DNA of 33,585 bases, taken from Candidatus Metalachnospira gallinarum. GTDB taxonomy: Bacteria; Bacillota; Clostridia; Lachnospirales; Anaerotignaceae. A program made the position numbers and the translations under genes. Shown here one piece after another: positions 1 through 7,955 of this stretch (position 1 is its first letter; every line of letters begins with the position of its first letter). Under the pieces are notes generated by a model. It did no database searches and was not told the DNA's origin. It saw only the letters and a program-made list of their open reading frames with translations. Location of the stretch: positions 1 through 33,585 of the forward strand of contig CAJFHC010000015.1 in NCBI GenBank assembly GCA_904378045.1, in the 5' to 3' direction.

Positions 1-97
1 TGCGCCCTGACAAAGTTCAGGGCTTTCCGCAGAAATAGGGATTTATTGCCTTAATTTAAACTCGAAAAAGTCCCAAAGGACTTTTTCGACACGCTGA
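1..97 (-). repeat. 97-bp double-hairpin intergenic repeat, copy 1
   Basis: The reverse complement of this stretch matches 33489-33585 at 96 of 97 positions and 17333-17429 at 94 of 97. Read on the minus strand it has a conserved edge (TCAGCGTG), a 12-bp perfect hairpin with a four-base loop (TTTG here, TTCG in the other copies), a spacer, and a second hairpin with GCCCTGA/TCAGGGC arms. The first hairpin carries A5 and T5 on its two sides, so it could act as a terminator in either direction. The window starts inside the element, so the full copy probably extends further left. It has no coding capacity. Confidence 0.9.
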
Positions 98-136
98 TAA
101 TGTTTTGAGACAATTATTAAAAAAAGGACGGAGAAT

Positions 137-1363
137 ATGAAATCAGAAAGAAAATTTACGGCCGTAACCGTTACGGACAAGGCCGTCAGAGCCATAAAGG
201 GAGGGCACCCCTGGGTGTTTTCCGACGAGGTGCTCGCTATAGAGGGCGGATATGAAAACGGGGATATAGTAGACGTGCTGTCCCTTAAAAACAGATATAT
301 GGGTTCGGGATTTATAAACGACAACTCAAAAATAAGGGTAAGGCTCATCTCAAACAACGCCAACGACAGATTTGACGACGCCTTCTGGGAAAGAAGGGTA
401 AAATACGCCCTTGATTACAGAAGGACGGTAATGGGAGAGGACTTCGGCTGCTGCCGCCTTATTTTCGGCGAGGCCGACAGATTCCCCGGGCTTACGGCGG
501 ACAGGTTCGGCGACGTTCTTGTGACCCAGTGCCTCAGCCTTGGAACGGATAATATAAAAGACAGGCTCTATCCGATTATCGTAAGGACTCTCAGGGAAAT
601 GGGCGAGGAGATAAATGTCCTCTATGAGAGAAACGACGTAAAAATAAGAGAAAAGGAAGGCATGGAGGAGTATAAGGCGTTCTACGGCGGAGAGGGGCTG
701 CTTACGGATACCGACGGAAAAACAATAATAACCGAAAACGGGATTAAATATAACGTGGATTATATAAACGGACAGAAAACCGGATTTTTCCTTGACCAGA
801 AATACAACAGGCTTTCGGCGTCGAAGATCGCCCCTGGCAAAAAGGTGCTTGACTGCTTTACCCACACCGGAGCCTTCGCCCTCAACTGCGCGGCCGCGGG
901 AGCCGAAATGGTGACCGCCGTGGACGTTTCAAGGGACGCGGTGGAAATGACGAGAAAAAACGCCGCCCTTAACGGATTTACAAATATGGATTTTGTCTGC
1001 GCCGACGTTTTTGAGCTTCTTACGGAAACGGCCAACAGCGGCAAAAAGCCTTACGACTATATTATACTTGACCCTCCGGCGTTCACAAAAAGCTCGGCGA
1101 CGGTCAAAAACGCCGAAAGGGGATACAAGGAGATCAATATGAAGGCCATGAAGATCCTTCCCAGAGGCGGATACCTTTCCACCTGCTCCTGCTCACATTT
1201 TATGACTGACGAGCTTTTCAGGAAAATGCTCAGGTCAGCGGCGGCGGACGCCGGAGTGGAGCTCAGGCAGATAGAGGCCAGACAGCAGTCTCCCGACCAT
1301 CCCATACTGTGGAACGTCCCCGAAACGGACTATCTCAAGTTCTATATTTTCCAGGTCGTTTGA
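137..1363 (+). CDS. rlmI: RlmI-type 23S rRNA (cytosine-C5) methyltransferase
   Basis: Predicted SAM-dependent methyltransferase of the RlmI/YccW/YwbD group, which places a 5-methyl group on a cytosine of 23S rRNA in the cytoplasm. The 408 residues match the usual length of about 390-410. An N-terminal PUA-like RNA-binding segment (about 1-80, with GGHPWVFSDEV) is followed by a central region and a Rossmann-fold methyltransferase domain. That domain has the SAM-binding segment VLDCFTHTGAFALNCAAAG, motif IV LDPPAFTKSS and the STCSCSHFM segment, whose cysteine is the likely catalytic one. The ATG at 137 has GGACGGAG upstream. The gene stands alone between a repeat copy and the purine operon leader. 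Family assignment is firm; the exact target base (C1962 in E. coli) is inferred from family and the symbol is by family only. Confidence 0.85.
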   Translation: MKSERKFTAVTVTDKAVRAIKGGHPWVFSDEVLAIEGGYENGDIVDVLSLKNRYMGSGFINDNSKIRVRLISNNANDRFDDAFWERRVKYALDYRRTVMGEDFGCCRLIFGEADRFPGLTADRFGDVLVTQCLSLGTDNIKDRLYPIIVRTLREMGEEINVLYERNDVKIREKEGMEEYKAFYGGEGLLTDTDGKTIITENGIKYNVDYINGQKTGFFLDQKYNRLSASKIAPGKKVLDCFTHTGAFALNCAAAGAEMVTAVDVSRDAVEMTRKNAALNGFTNMDFVCADVFELLTETANSGKKPYDYIILDPPAFTKSSATVKNAERGYKEINMKAMKILPRGGYLSTCSCSHFMTDELFRKMLRSAAADAGVELRQIEARQQSPDHPILWNVPETDYLKFYIFQVV

Positions 1364-1445
1364 GAAAAGAGCGGGCAGGGAAGCTTTTTGTAGGATTTTA
1401 ACAAAATATGTACAATCTTATTATTTAATTTGTTTAATGGGCATA

Positions 1446-1474
1446 TTGGCTTAATCTTTATTGAATGTTAAAAT
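1446..1474 (+). promoter_or_regulatory. Putative sigma-A promoter of the purine operon
   Basis: TTGGCT at 1446-1451 and TAAAAT at 1469-1474 are separated by exactly 17 bases. Transcription would start near 1481, a few bases before the first paired strand of the riboswitch at 1490, which fits a leader that begins with the aptamer. This is inference from hexamers only. Confidence 0.6.
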
Positions 1475-1489
1475 AAAAAAGTAAAAGGA

Positions 1490-1604
1490 CCCTCCGTAAC
1501 TGACGGAAGTATGGGTTTAACCATAGGGGAGCGGAGGGAATAAGGATTATGTCGACCGTCTGGGCAGTCTTATCAATATAAAAGGGATAGGACTGTCCTT
1601 TTTT
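1490..1604 (+). ncRNA. ZTP (pfl) riboswitch with expression platform
   Basis: The leader of purE carries the hallmarks of the ZTP/pfl aptamer. A P1 helix is formed by CCCTCCG (1490-1496) and CGGAGGG (1532-1538). It encloses AACTGACG, then a helix ATGGG/CCAT, then the conserved GGGGAGCG. After a short linker comes the 3' pseudoknot strand CCGTCTGGGCA (1556-1566), matching the family's CCGCCTGGGCA. The CTGGGC strand overlaps the 5' arm of an intrinsic terminator (1562-1598). Ligand binding should therefore sequester that strand and prevent termination, an ON switch for ZTP/ZMP, the purine intermediates that rise when 10-formyl-THF is scarce. The downstream operon contains both formyl-THF-using enzymes (PurN and AICAR formyltransferase), which fits. 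Confidence 0.93.
1562..1604 (+). terminator. Riboswitch-controlled intrinsic terminator
   Basis: A 13-bp stem with two G-U pairs joins 1562-1574 to 1586-1598 across an 11-base A-rich loop and is followed by six T residues (1599-1604) and then ATTT. Its 5' arm includes GGGC of the aptamer's conserved 3' strand, so aptamer pseudoknot and terminator are mutually exclusive. purE starts 45 bases further on. Confidence 0.88.
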
Positions 1605-1649
1605 ATTTGTTTTACTTTCCATTTTAATTTTTATTCCGGAGGTATTTTT

Positions 1650-2147
1650 ATGAAAAAAGTAGCGATCATTATGGGCAGCGACAGTGATCTCGCGGTTGTG
1701 TCAAAGGCTTTTGACAAGCTCGACGAGTATGGAGTTCCCTACGAGGTACATGTTTTTTCAGCGCACAGAACGCCAGAAGAAACGAAGGCGTTTACGGAGA
1801 ACGCGGCTGAAAACGGATTTGGAGTAATTATCGCGGCGGCCGGAATGGCGGCTCACCTCGCGGGAGCGATAGCGGCAAACACAACGCTCCCTGTTATTGG
1901 AATACCCATAAAAAATGATACTTTAAGCGGCATGGACGCTCTTTTATCCACGGTTCAGATGCCTTCAGGGATACCTGTAGCCACCGTAGCGATAAACGGA
2001 GCCGCCAATGCCGCTTTGCTTTCCGTTCAGATCCTCGCCCTGACGGAGAAGGAGCTGGCGGACAAGCTCAAGGCGGACAGAGCCGCGAACAGAGAGAGGA
2101 TCCTCGCCAAAAACGCGGAAATAACGGCAAAATACAGCAAAAACTAA
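1650..2147 (+). CDS. purE: N5-carboxyaminoimidazole ribonucleotide mutase (class I PurE)
   Basis: Converts N5-CAIR to CAIR in de novo purine synthesis. The 165-residue protein has the PurE fold signatures MGSDSDL near the N-terminus, SAHRTPEE, and the glycine/alanine-rich AGMAAHLAGAIAA segment with IGIPI. SAHRTP is the form typical of class I mutases; class II AIR carboxylases usually read SAHK. A class I enzyme normally depends on PurK to make N5-CAIR, and no purK occurs in this window. The ATG follows CCGGAGG at ideal spacing. It is the first gene of a nine-gene operon behind the ZTP riboswitch. Confidence 0.95.
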   Translation: MKKVAIIMGSDSDLAVVSKAFDKLDEYGVPYEVHVFSAHRTPEETKAFTENAAENGFGVIIAAAGMAAHLAGAIAANTTLPVIGIPIKNDTLSGMDALLSTVQMPSGIPVATVAINGAANAALLSVQILALTEKELADKLKADRAANRERILAKNAEITAKYSKN

Positions 2148-2182
2148 TTTTATTTTAAATTATAAAAAAGGAGAAGGCCAAA

Positions 2183-2893
2183 ATGGAAAAAAGGGAACAG
2201 TTATACGAAGGAAAAGCAAAAAAAGTTTATTTAACGGATGATCCGGAATTATATATCGTGTCCTACAAGGACGACGCCACGGCTTTTAACGGTGAGAAAA
2301 AAGGAACCATCGTCGGCAAAGGCTCCATAAACAACAGAATGACAAATATGCTTATGAAGGTGCTTGAGAAAAAGGGCGTGCCCACTCATTTTGTCGAGGA
2401 GCTCAACGACAGGGAGACGCTTGTAAAGAAAGTAAGCATCGTGCCCCTTGAGGTAATTATAAGGAACATTTCGGCGGGCTCCTTCGCCAAACGCTTCGGC
2501 GTTGAGGAAGGCATCGTATTCGACGAGCCCACGATCGAGTTCTCATATAAAAATGACGAGCTTGGCGACCCTCTTATGAACGCTTACCACGCCATCGCCC
2601 TTAAGCTGGCCACAAGGGAAGAGATCGAGACAATAAAGAAAATGGCCTTTACGGTAAACGATACGCTCAAGGAATATTTCCTCGCGCTTAATATCAAACT
2701 TGTTGACTTCAAGATCGAGTTTGGAAGGCTTTCCGACGGAACGATCGTGCTTGCCGACGAGATCTCGCCCGATACATGCAGGCTTTGGGACAAGGACACC
2801 AACGAGAAGCTCGACAAGGATCGTTTCAGAAGAGACTTAGGCGGAACCGAGGAGGCGTATCAGGAAGTTATGCGCCGTTTAATGGGGGAGTAA
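2183..2893 (+). CDS. purC: SAICAR synthetase
   Basis: Ligates aspartate to CAIR with ATP to form SAICAR. The 236 residues are the normal length of a free-standing bacterial PurC. Visible signatures are YEGKAKKVY at the N-terminus, the nucleotide-contacting [19 protein letters not shown] segment, VDFKIEFGR, and the metal/substrate motif [20 protein letters not shown] lies upstream of the ATG at 2183. It sits 35 bases after purE and 4 bases before purF, so it is co-transcribed. Confidence 0.97.
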   Translation: MEKREQLYEGKAKKVYLTDDPELYIVSYKDDATAFNGEKKGTIVGKGSINNRMTNMLMKVLEKKGVPTHFVEELNDRETLVKKVSIVPLEVIIRNISAGSFAKRFGVEEGIVFDEPTIEFSYKNDELGDPLMNAYHAIALKLATREEIETIKKMAFTVNDTLKEYFLALNIKLVDFKIEFGRLSDGTIVLADEISPDTCRLWDKDTNEKLDKDRFRRDLGGTEEAYQEVMRRLMGE

Positions 2894-2897
2894 TAAA

Positions 2898-4355
2898 ATG
2901 AGTTCATTAAGAGAGGAATGCGGCGTTTTCGGAGTTTTCGCCAACGAGACATCCGACCTGGCGCCGATGGTGTATTACGGACTTTTCGCCCTTCAGCACA
3001 GGGGACAGGAAAGCTGCGGTATTGTTGTAAACGACGACGGGCTTTTTACGTCCCATAAGGACGTCGGTCTTGTGAACGACGTGTTCACAAAGCCCGTCAT
3101 AGAAAGCCTTGGCCAGGGAAATATGGCCGTGGGACACGTCAGATACGGAACGACGGGCAGCAACGACAGAGCCAACGCCCAGCCCATAGTCGTAAATCAT
3201 ATCAAAGGAAGAATGGCCCTTGCCCACAACGGAAATCTCGTAAACTCCCTGGAGCTCAGGGAGGAGCTGGAGATGAATGGCTCCATTTTCCACACCACAA
3301 GCGACACCGAGGTGATTTCATACATTATCATCAGGGAAAGAATACATTGCTCGTCCATCGAGGAAGCCGTAAACAGGGCTATGCACAAAATAAAGGGAGC
3401 GTACTCGCTTGTTATCATGTCTCCCTCAAAGCTCATCGCCGCCAGGGACGAGAGAGGCTTCAGGCCGCTCTGCTACGGAGTGACGGACGACGGAAAATAT
3501 GTGGTCGCCAGCGAAAGCTGCGCCCTTGACGCCGTCGGCGCGACGCTTATAAGGGACATCAAGCCCGGAGAGATCGTAGTATTTGATAAGGACGGAGTGC
3601 GCACCATAGAAGATCACTGCGGAAAGGCCGATCCTGCTATGTGCGTGTTCGAGTATATTTATTTCGCCCGTCCCGATTCCGTCATTGACGGCCATTCGGT
3701 GCATAACGCGAGACTGAGGGCAGGAACTTTCCTCGCTTTGGAGCATCCCGTGCAGGCTGACATCGTCATCGGCGTTCCCGACTCCGGAATAGACGCCGCC
3801 ATCGGATACTCAAGACAGTCGGGCATACCCTACGGCATTGGATTTATAAAAAACAAATATATAGGAAGAACATTCATCGACGCCGGACAGAAATCAAGGG
3901 AAAACAAGGTCAAAATAAAACTTAATCCCATTTCCGAGACGGTAAACGGAAAGAGGGTCGTTCTTATTGACGACTCCATAGTAAGAGGAACAACGAGCAA
4001 GCGAATAGTACAGCTTTTGAGAAACGCCGGAGCCAAGGAAGTCCATATGCGCGTTTCCGCCCCTCCCTTCACGAACCCCTGTTACTACGGCACGGATATA
4101 GACTCAAGGGAGAACCTTATCGCCAACCATCATACGGTGGAGGAGATAGCCGAGATAATAGGAGTGGACAGCTTAGGCTACCTTAATACGGAATATGTAA
4201 GCCTTTTGGCCGGAGGAAGCCACTGCGGAGGATTCTGCGCGGCCTGCTTCGACGGAAAATATCCGACGGAAACGCCCAAAAGGGCTTCAAAAAGCAGATT
4301 TGAACAGAAAATAACGGAAGGAAAGAAGGCGAGAGAAAATGAAGAGCATGAGTGA
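2898..4355 (+). CDS. purF: Amidophosphoribosyltransferase (Fe-S type PurF)
   Basis: Committed step of purine synthesis: transfers glutamine-derived ammonia to PRPP. A short propeptide (MSSLREE) precedes Cys8, the expected N-terminal nucleophile after self-cleavage, followed by GVFGVF and LQHRGQES of the Ntn glutaminase domain. The C-terminal phosphoribosyltransferase domain has the PRPP loop [13 protein letters not shown]. Cysteines C249, C395, C447 and C450 (the last two as CAAC) match the four [4Fe-4S] ligands of the Bacillus-type enzyme, so an oxygen-sensitive cluster is predicted. The family is feedback-inhibited by AMP and GMP. 485 residues is typical. GGGGGAG precedes the ATG, and the 3' end overlaps purM. 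Confidence 0.97.
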   Translation: MSSLREECGVFGVFANETSDLAPMVYYGLFALQHRGQESCGIVVNDDGLFTSHKDVGLVNDVFTKPVIESLGQGNMAVGHVRYGTTGSNDRANAQPIVVNHIKGRMALAHNGNLVNSLELREELEMNGSIFHTTSDTEVISYIIIRERIHCSSIEEAVNRAMHKIKGAYSLVIMSPSKLIAARDERGFRPLCYGVTDDGKYVVASESCALDAVGATLIRDIKPGEIVVFDKDGVRTIEDHCGKADPAMCVFEYIYFARPDSVIDGHSVHNARLRAGTFLALEHPVQADIVIGVPDSGIDAAIGYSRQSGIPYGIGFIKNKYIGRTFIDAGQKSRENKVKIKLNPISETVNGKRVVLIDDSIVRGTTSKRIVQLLRNAGAKEVHMRVSAPPFTNPCYYGTDIDSRENLIANHHTVEEIAEIIGVDSLGYLNTEYVSLLAGGSHCGGFCAACFDGKYPTETPKRASKSRFEQKITEGKKARENEEHE

Positions 4356-5376
4356 GAGCTATAAGGCGGCGGGCGTGGACATCACTGCCGGATACAGAGC
4401 CGTTGAGCTTATGAAACAGCATATCGCGAGAACTATAACGGCCGGAGCGGCGTCCGATATAGGCGGCTTCGGCGGACTGTTCGAGCTGGACATTACGGGA
4501 ATGGAAAGACCCGTCCTCGTAAGCGGCACGGACGGAGTCGGAACGAAGCTCAAGCTGGCGTTCATCATGGATAAGCATGACACCATCGGCATCGACTGCG
4601 TGGCAATGTGCGTCAACGACATCATTTGCTGCGGAGCCAAGCCTTTATTTTTCCTTGACTATATAGCCTGCGGCAAAAACGTCCCCGAAAGGATCGCCGA
4701 GATCGTAAAGGGCGTCGCCGAGGGATGCGTGCAGTCTGGAGCCGCCCTCATCGGAGGAGAAACGGCGGAGATGCCCGGATTTTATGGTATCGACGAATAC
4801 GACCTCGCCGGATTTTCCGTCGGCGTTGTCGATAAAAAGAAAGTGTTTGACAACAGCTCCGTAAAAGAGGGGGACGTTATCATCGGGCTTCCTTCCAGCG
4901 GAGTGCATTCCAACGGTTTTTCCCTTGTGAGAAAGATTTTTGATATTGAAAACAGGGACATCAAACAGCCCGTTGCCGAGCTTGGGGGACTCTCCCTCGG
5001 AGAGGCGCTGCTTACTCCCACGAAAATATATGTCAAACCCGTGCTCGCTCTGGCCCAGCAGGTAAATATTAAGGCCGTGTCACATATTACGGGCGGCGGC
5101 TTCTACGAGAACATTCCAAGAAGCATTCCGAAGGGCCTCAGCGCGAAGATCGACAAACAGGCTCTCAGAATACTTCCAATATTTGACCTCATAGCCAGGG
5201 AAGGAAACATCCCCGAAAGGGATATGTTCAACACCTTCAATATGGGCGTCGGAATGAGCATCGTCGTAAGCGCGGACGACGCCGAAAAAGCCGTCGAAAC
5301 ACTTAAGGCAGCCGGCGAGGACGCTTATGTCATCGGAGAGGTAGTAAAATCCGATGAAGGCGTGATAATCGCCTGA
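4339..5376 (+). CDS. purM: Phosphoribosylformylglycinamidine cyclo-ligase (AIR synthetase)
   Basis: ATP-dependent ring closure of FGAM to AIR. The 345 residues show [25 protein letters not shown], the SNGFSLVR segment, and [13 protein letters not shown], the usual PurM landmarks of the PurM/PurL ATP-binding superfamily. The start is ambiguous: ATG at 4339 overlaps purF by 17 bases and is used here, but the ATG at 4348 gives [12 protein letters not shown], the commoner N-terminus in the family. Either way it is translationally coupled to purF. Confidence 0.96.
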   Translation: MKSMSESYKAAGVDITAGYRAVELMKQHIARTITAGAASDIGGFGGLFELDITGMERPVLVSGTDGVGTKLKLAFIMDKHDTIGIDCVAMCVNDIICCGAKPLFFLDYIACGKNVPERIAEIVKGVAEGCVQSGAALIGGETAEMPGFYGIDEYDLAGFSVGVVDKKKVFDNSSVKEGDVIIGLPSSGVHSNGFSLVRKIFDIENRDIKQPVAELGGLSLGEALLTPTKIYVKPVLALAQQVNIKAVSHITGGGFYENIPRSIPKGLSAKIDKQALRILPIFDLIAREGNIPERDMFNTFNMGVGMSIVVSADDAEKAVETLKAAGEDAYVIGEVVKSDEGVIIA

Positions 5377-5387
5377 CGGAGGACAAA

Positions 5388-6011
5388 ATGGACAAAAAAA
5401 CGAGGATAGCCGTTTTTGTATCCGGAGGGGGAACAAACCTCCAGGCCATCATTGACGCGGAGAAAAGCGGCATCATAAAAAGCGGAAAAACAGAGCTTGT
5501 CATCTCCGACAACCCGGAGGCCTACGCCCTTGAGAGAGCGAAGGCCAACGGAATAAAGACCGCCGTTGTCCTCAAAAACAACGGTCAGTCGGAGTTTGAG
5601 AAAAAAATATCGGAGATACTTGCCGAAAACAAAATAGAAATGATTATTCTTGCCGGATTTATGTGCATTTTGAGTGCGGATTTCACCTCAAAATGGCCGG
5701 AGAGGATAATAAATATCCATCCTTCCCTCATACCGTCCTTCTGCGGAAAGGGCTGCTATGGGCTCCATGTGCATGAAAAGGCCCTTGCCTACGGCGTGAA
5801 GGTTACGGGAGCCACGGTGCATTTCGTAAACGAGATACCCGACGGAGGAAGGATAATAAGCCAGAAGGCAGTTTATATTGAGGACGGAGACACGCCGGAA
5901 ACGCTCCAAAGAAGGGTTATGGAGCAGGCAGAGTGGATACTGCTTCCCGCCGCCGCCGAGAAGGTTGCCGGGGAGATAGCCGAAAAAGGAGAAAGCTATG
6001 GACATTTATAA
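5388..6011 (+). CDS. purN: Phosphoribosylglycinamide formyltransferase (10-formyl-THF dependent)
   Basis: Transfers formyl from 10-formyl-THF to GAR. The 207 residues begin with VFVSGGGTNLQAI (phosphate loop). The catalytic core NIHPSLIPSF holds the conserved Asn and His, and the downstream VHFVNEIPDGG supplies the catalytic Asp. A short insertion (CGKGCYG) after PSF replaces the PG of the E. coli enzyme; I recall this form from clostridial PurN. GGAGG precedes the ATG. The 3' end overlaps the next gene by 14 bases. As a folate-consuming step it is a logical target of the ZTP switch. Confidence 0.95.
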   Translation: MDKKTRIAVFVSGGGTNLQAIIDAEKSGIIKSGKTELVISDNPEAYALERAKANGIKTAVVLKNNGQSEFEKKISEILAENKIEMIILAGFMCILSADFTSKWPERIINIHPSLIPSFCGKGCYGLHVHEKALAYGVKVTGATVHFVNEIPDGGRIISQKAVYIEDGDTPETLQRRVMEQAEWILLPAAAEKVAGEIAEKGESYGHL

Positions 6012-6720
6012 AATAAATAATATTGGCGGGCTTATCAAAGACAACGAATATGTTGGCAGAGGAATAGTGATAGGAAAGACTGCGGATGGAACAAAGGCCG
6101 CTGCCGCCTATTTTATAATGGGCAGAAGCGCCAACAGCAGAAACAGGATTTTTAAGGAAGAGGGCGAGGACATTACCATATATCCCTTTGACGAGTCAAA
6201 GGTGGAGGATCCAAGCCTTATCATCTACCACCCCGTAAGAAAGGCCGGAAATAAGCTCATTGTCACAAACGGCGACCAGACCGATACCATATACGATTTC
6301 GTGACGGCTGGAAAGACGTTTAAGGAAGCCCTTGAGACAAGGCAGTTCGAGCCCGACGCTCCGAATTACACGCCGAGGATAAGCGGTATGCTCACCTTTT
6401 CGGAAAACGATTTCGAGTATTCCATGAGCATACTTAAATCCATGGATGCCGAGGGAAGCCAGTGCGCCAGATACACATTCGACTACAAGCCTATGAACGG
6501 TCTCGGCCACTTTATCCACACCTACGAATGTAACGGAGATCCCATACCCACGTTCCAGGGAGAGCCCGAAAGGGTGGCCATTCCCGACGACATAGACGAA
6601 TTCGCCGATAATTTATGGGAAAATCTCAACGAGGACAATAAAATTTCCCTTTATGTGAGATATATCGACCTTAAAGACGGATCTACCCAGAGCGTTTTGT
6701 TCAACAAAAACCTTATGTGA
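5998..6720 (+). CDS. purO: IMP cyclohydrolase, PurO-like
   Basis: Predicted to close FAICAR to IMP, the last step of the pathway. The 240-residue protein resembles the archaeal PurO/IMP_cyclohyd family, not the N-terminal domain of bifunctional PurH. Supporting features are GRGIVIGKTADG and AAYFIMGRSANSRNR near the N-terminus and the TPRISGM segment in the middle. The ATG at 5998 has AAGGAG nine bases upstream and overlaps purN, so coupling is likely. The next gene supplies the transformylase activity, so the pair replaces PurH. The symbol follows the archaeal family name. Function rests on family plus operon position. Confidence 0.85.
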   Translation: MDIYKINNIGGLIKDNEYVGRGIVIGKTADGTKAAAAYFIMGRSANSRNRIFKEEGEDITIYPFDESKVEDPSLIIYHPVRKAGNKLIVTNGDQTDTIYDFVTAGKTFKEALETRQFEPDAPNYTPRISGMLTFSENDFEYSMSILKSMDAEGSQCARYTFDYKPMNGLGHFIHTYECNGDPIPTFQGEPERVAIPDDIDEFADNLWENLNEDNKISLYVRYIDLKDGSTQSVLFNKNLM

Positions 6721-6743
6721 TCATCATAAAAGGAGAGACGGTT

Positions 6744-7925
6744 ATGAAAGAATTTGAGCTTAAATACGGCTGCAATCCAAATCAGAAGCCCGCTAAGATC
6801 TATATGGCCGGAGGAAAAGAGCTTCCCATAGAGATACTTAACGGAAAACCCGGATATATAAATTTTCTTGACGCTTTCAACAGCTGGCAGCTTGTTAAGG
6901 AGATAAAAGAGGCCCTCGGCTTATGCGCGGCCGCTTCTTTTAAGCATGTCAGCCCCACTTCGGCGGCTGTCGGCAATAAGCTCAGCGATAAACTGAAAAA
7001 AGCCTGCTTCGTGGACGATATAGAGGGACTTGACGATTCGCCCCTTGCCTGCGCCTACGCCAGAGCGAGAGGAACGGACAGGATGTCGTCCTTCGGAGAT
7101 TTTATCGCTCTCAGCGACGTTTGCGACAAGGTAACGGCGACCATCATAAAAAGAGAGGTGTCCGACGGCATAATCGCTCCCGGATATACCGACGAAGCCC
7201 TTGAGATACTCAAATCAAAAAGAAAGGGCACATACAACATCATAAAGATCGACCCCGACTATGTTCCCGAGGAAATGGAAACAAAGCAGGTGTTCGGCAT
7301 CACATTTGAGCAGAAAAGGAACAACTTTGAAATAAACAGGGAGCTTTTGAATAACATAGTTACAAAAAACAAGGAGCTTCCCGAGTCGGCCGTAAGGGAT
7401 CTTATAATCGCCCTTATCACCCTTAAATATACCCAGTCAAATTCCGTATGCTTCGCCGCCGACGGACAGGCCATAGGCGTGGGAGCCGGACAGCAGTCAA
7501 GGATACACTGCACGAGGCTGGCCGGGAACAAAGCCGATATATGGCACCTGAGACAGCATGATAAGGTTCTTGGACTTCCTTTTAAGGCAGGCATCGGCAG
7601 ACCCGACAGGGACAACGTCATCGACCGGTATATTTCCGAGGACGACAGGGACGAGGTGCTTGATAACTGGGAAAAATATTTCGAGTATAAGCCTGAACCC
7701 CTTACAAAGGAGGAAAAGAGGGAATATCTTGACGGTATAAGGGGAGTTGCCCTTGCCAGCGACGCCTTCTTCCCCTTCGACGACAACATCGAGAGGGCGA
7801 GAAAGAGCGGAGCGGACTATATCGCCGAGCCCGGCGGCTCCGTGCGAGACGACATTGTCATAGACTGCTGCGATAAATACGGCATAGCTATGGCCTTCAC
7901 GGGTATGAGACTTTTCCACCATTGA
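6744..7925 (+). CDS. Free-standing AICAR formyltransferase (PurH C-terminal type)
   Basis: Formylates AICAR (ZMP) with 10-formyl-THF to give FAICAR. At 393 residues it corresponds to the transformylase half of PurH/ATIC alone. K67-H68 within SFKHVSPTSAAVG match the catalytic Lys-His. The middle reads GVGAGQQSRIHCTRLAG and the end MRLFHH, both close to the vertebrate ATIC wording; ordinary bacterial PurH has KHANPCG at the catalytic site. The ATG at 6744 is preferred over upstream in-frame options because AAAGGAGAG sits nine bases before it. It follows the PurO-like gene by 23 bases. ZMP, its substrate, is also a riboswitch ligand for the operon leader, closing a regulatory loop. Confidence 0.92.
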   Translation: MKEFELKYGCNPNQKPAKIYMAGGKELPIEILNGKPGYINFLDAFNSWQLVKEIKEALGLCAAASFKHVSPTSAAVGNKLSDKLKKACFVDDIEGLDDSPLACAYARARGTDRMSSFGDFIALSDVCDKVTATIIKREVSDGIIAPGYTDEALEILKSKRKGTYNIIKIDPDYVPEEMETKQVFGITFEQKRNNFEINRELLNNIVTKNKELPESAVRDLIIALITLKYTQSNSVCFAADGQAIGVGAGQQSRIHCTRLAGNKADIWHLRQHDKVLGLPFKAGIGRPDRDNVIDRYISEDDRDEVLDNWEKYFEYKPEPLTKEEKREYLDGIRGVALASDAFFPFDDNIERARKSGADYIAEPGGSVRDDIVIDCCDKYGIAMAFTGMRLFHH

Positions 7926-7955
7926 TAACGAGAACAGGCAAAGGGGAATGAAGAT

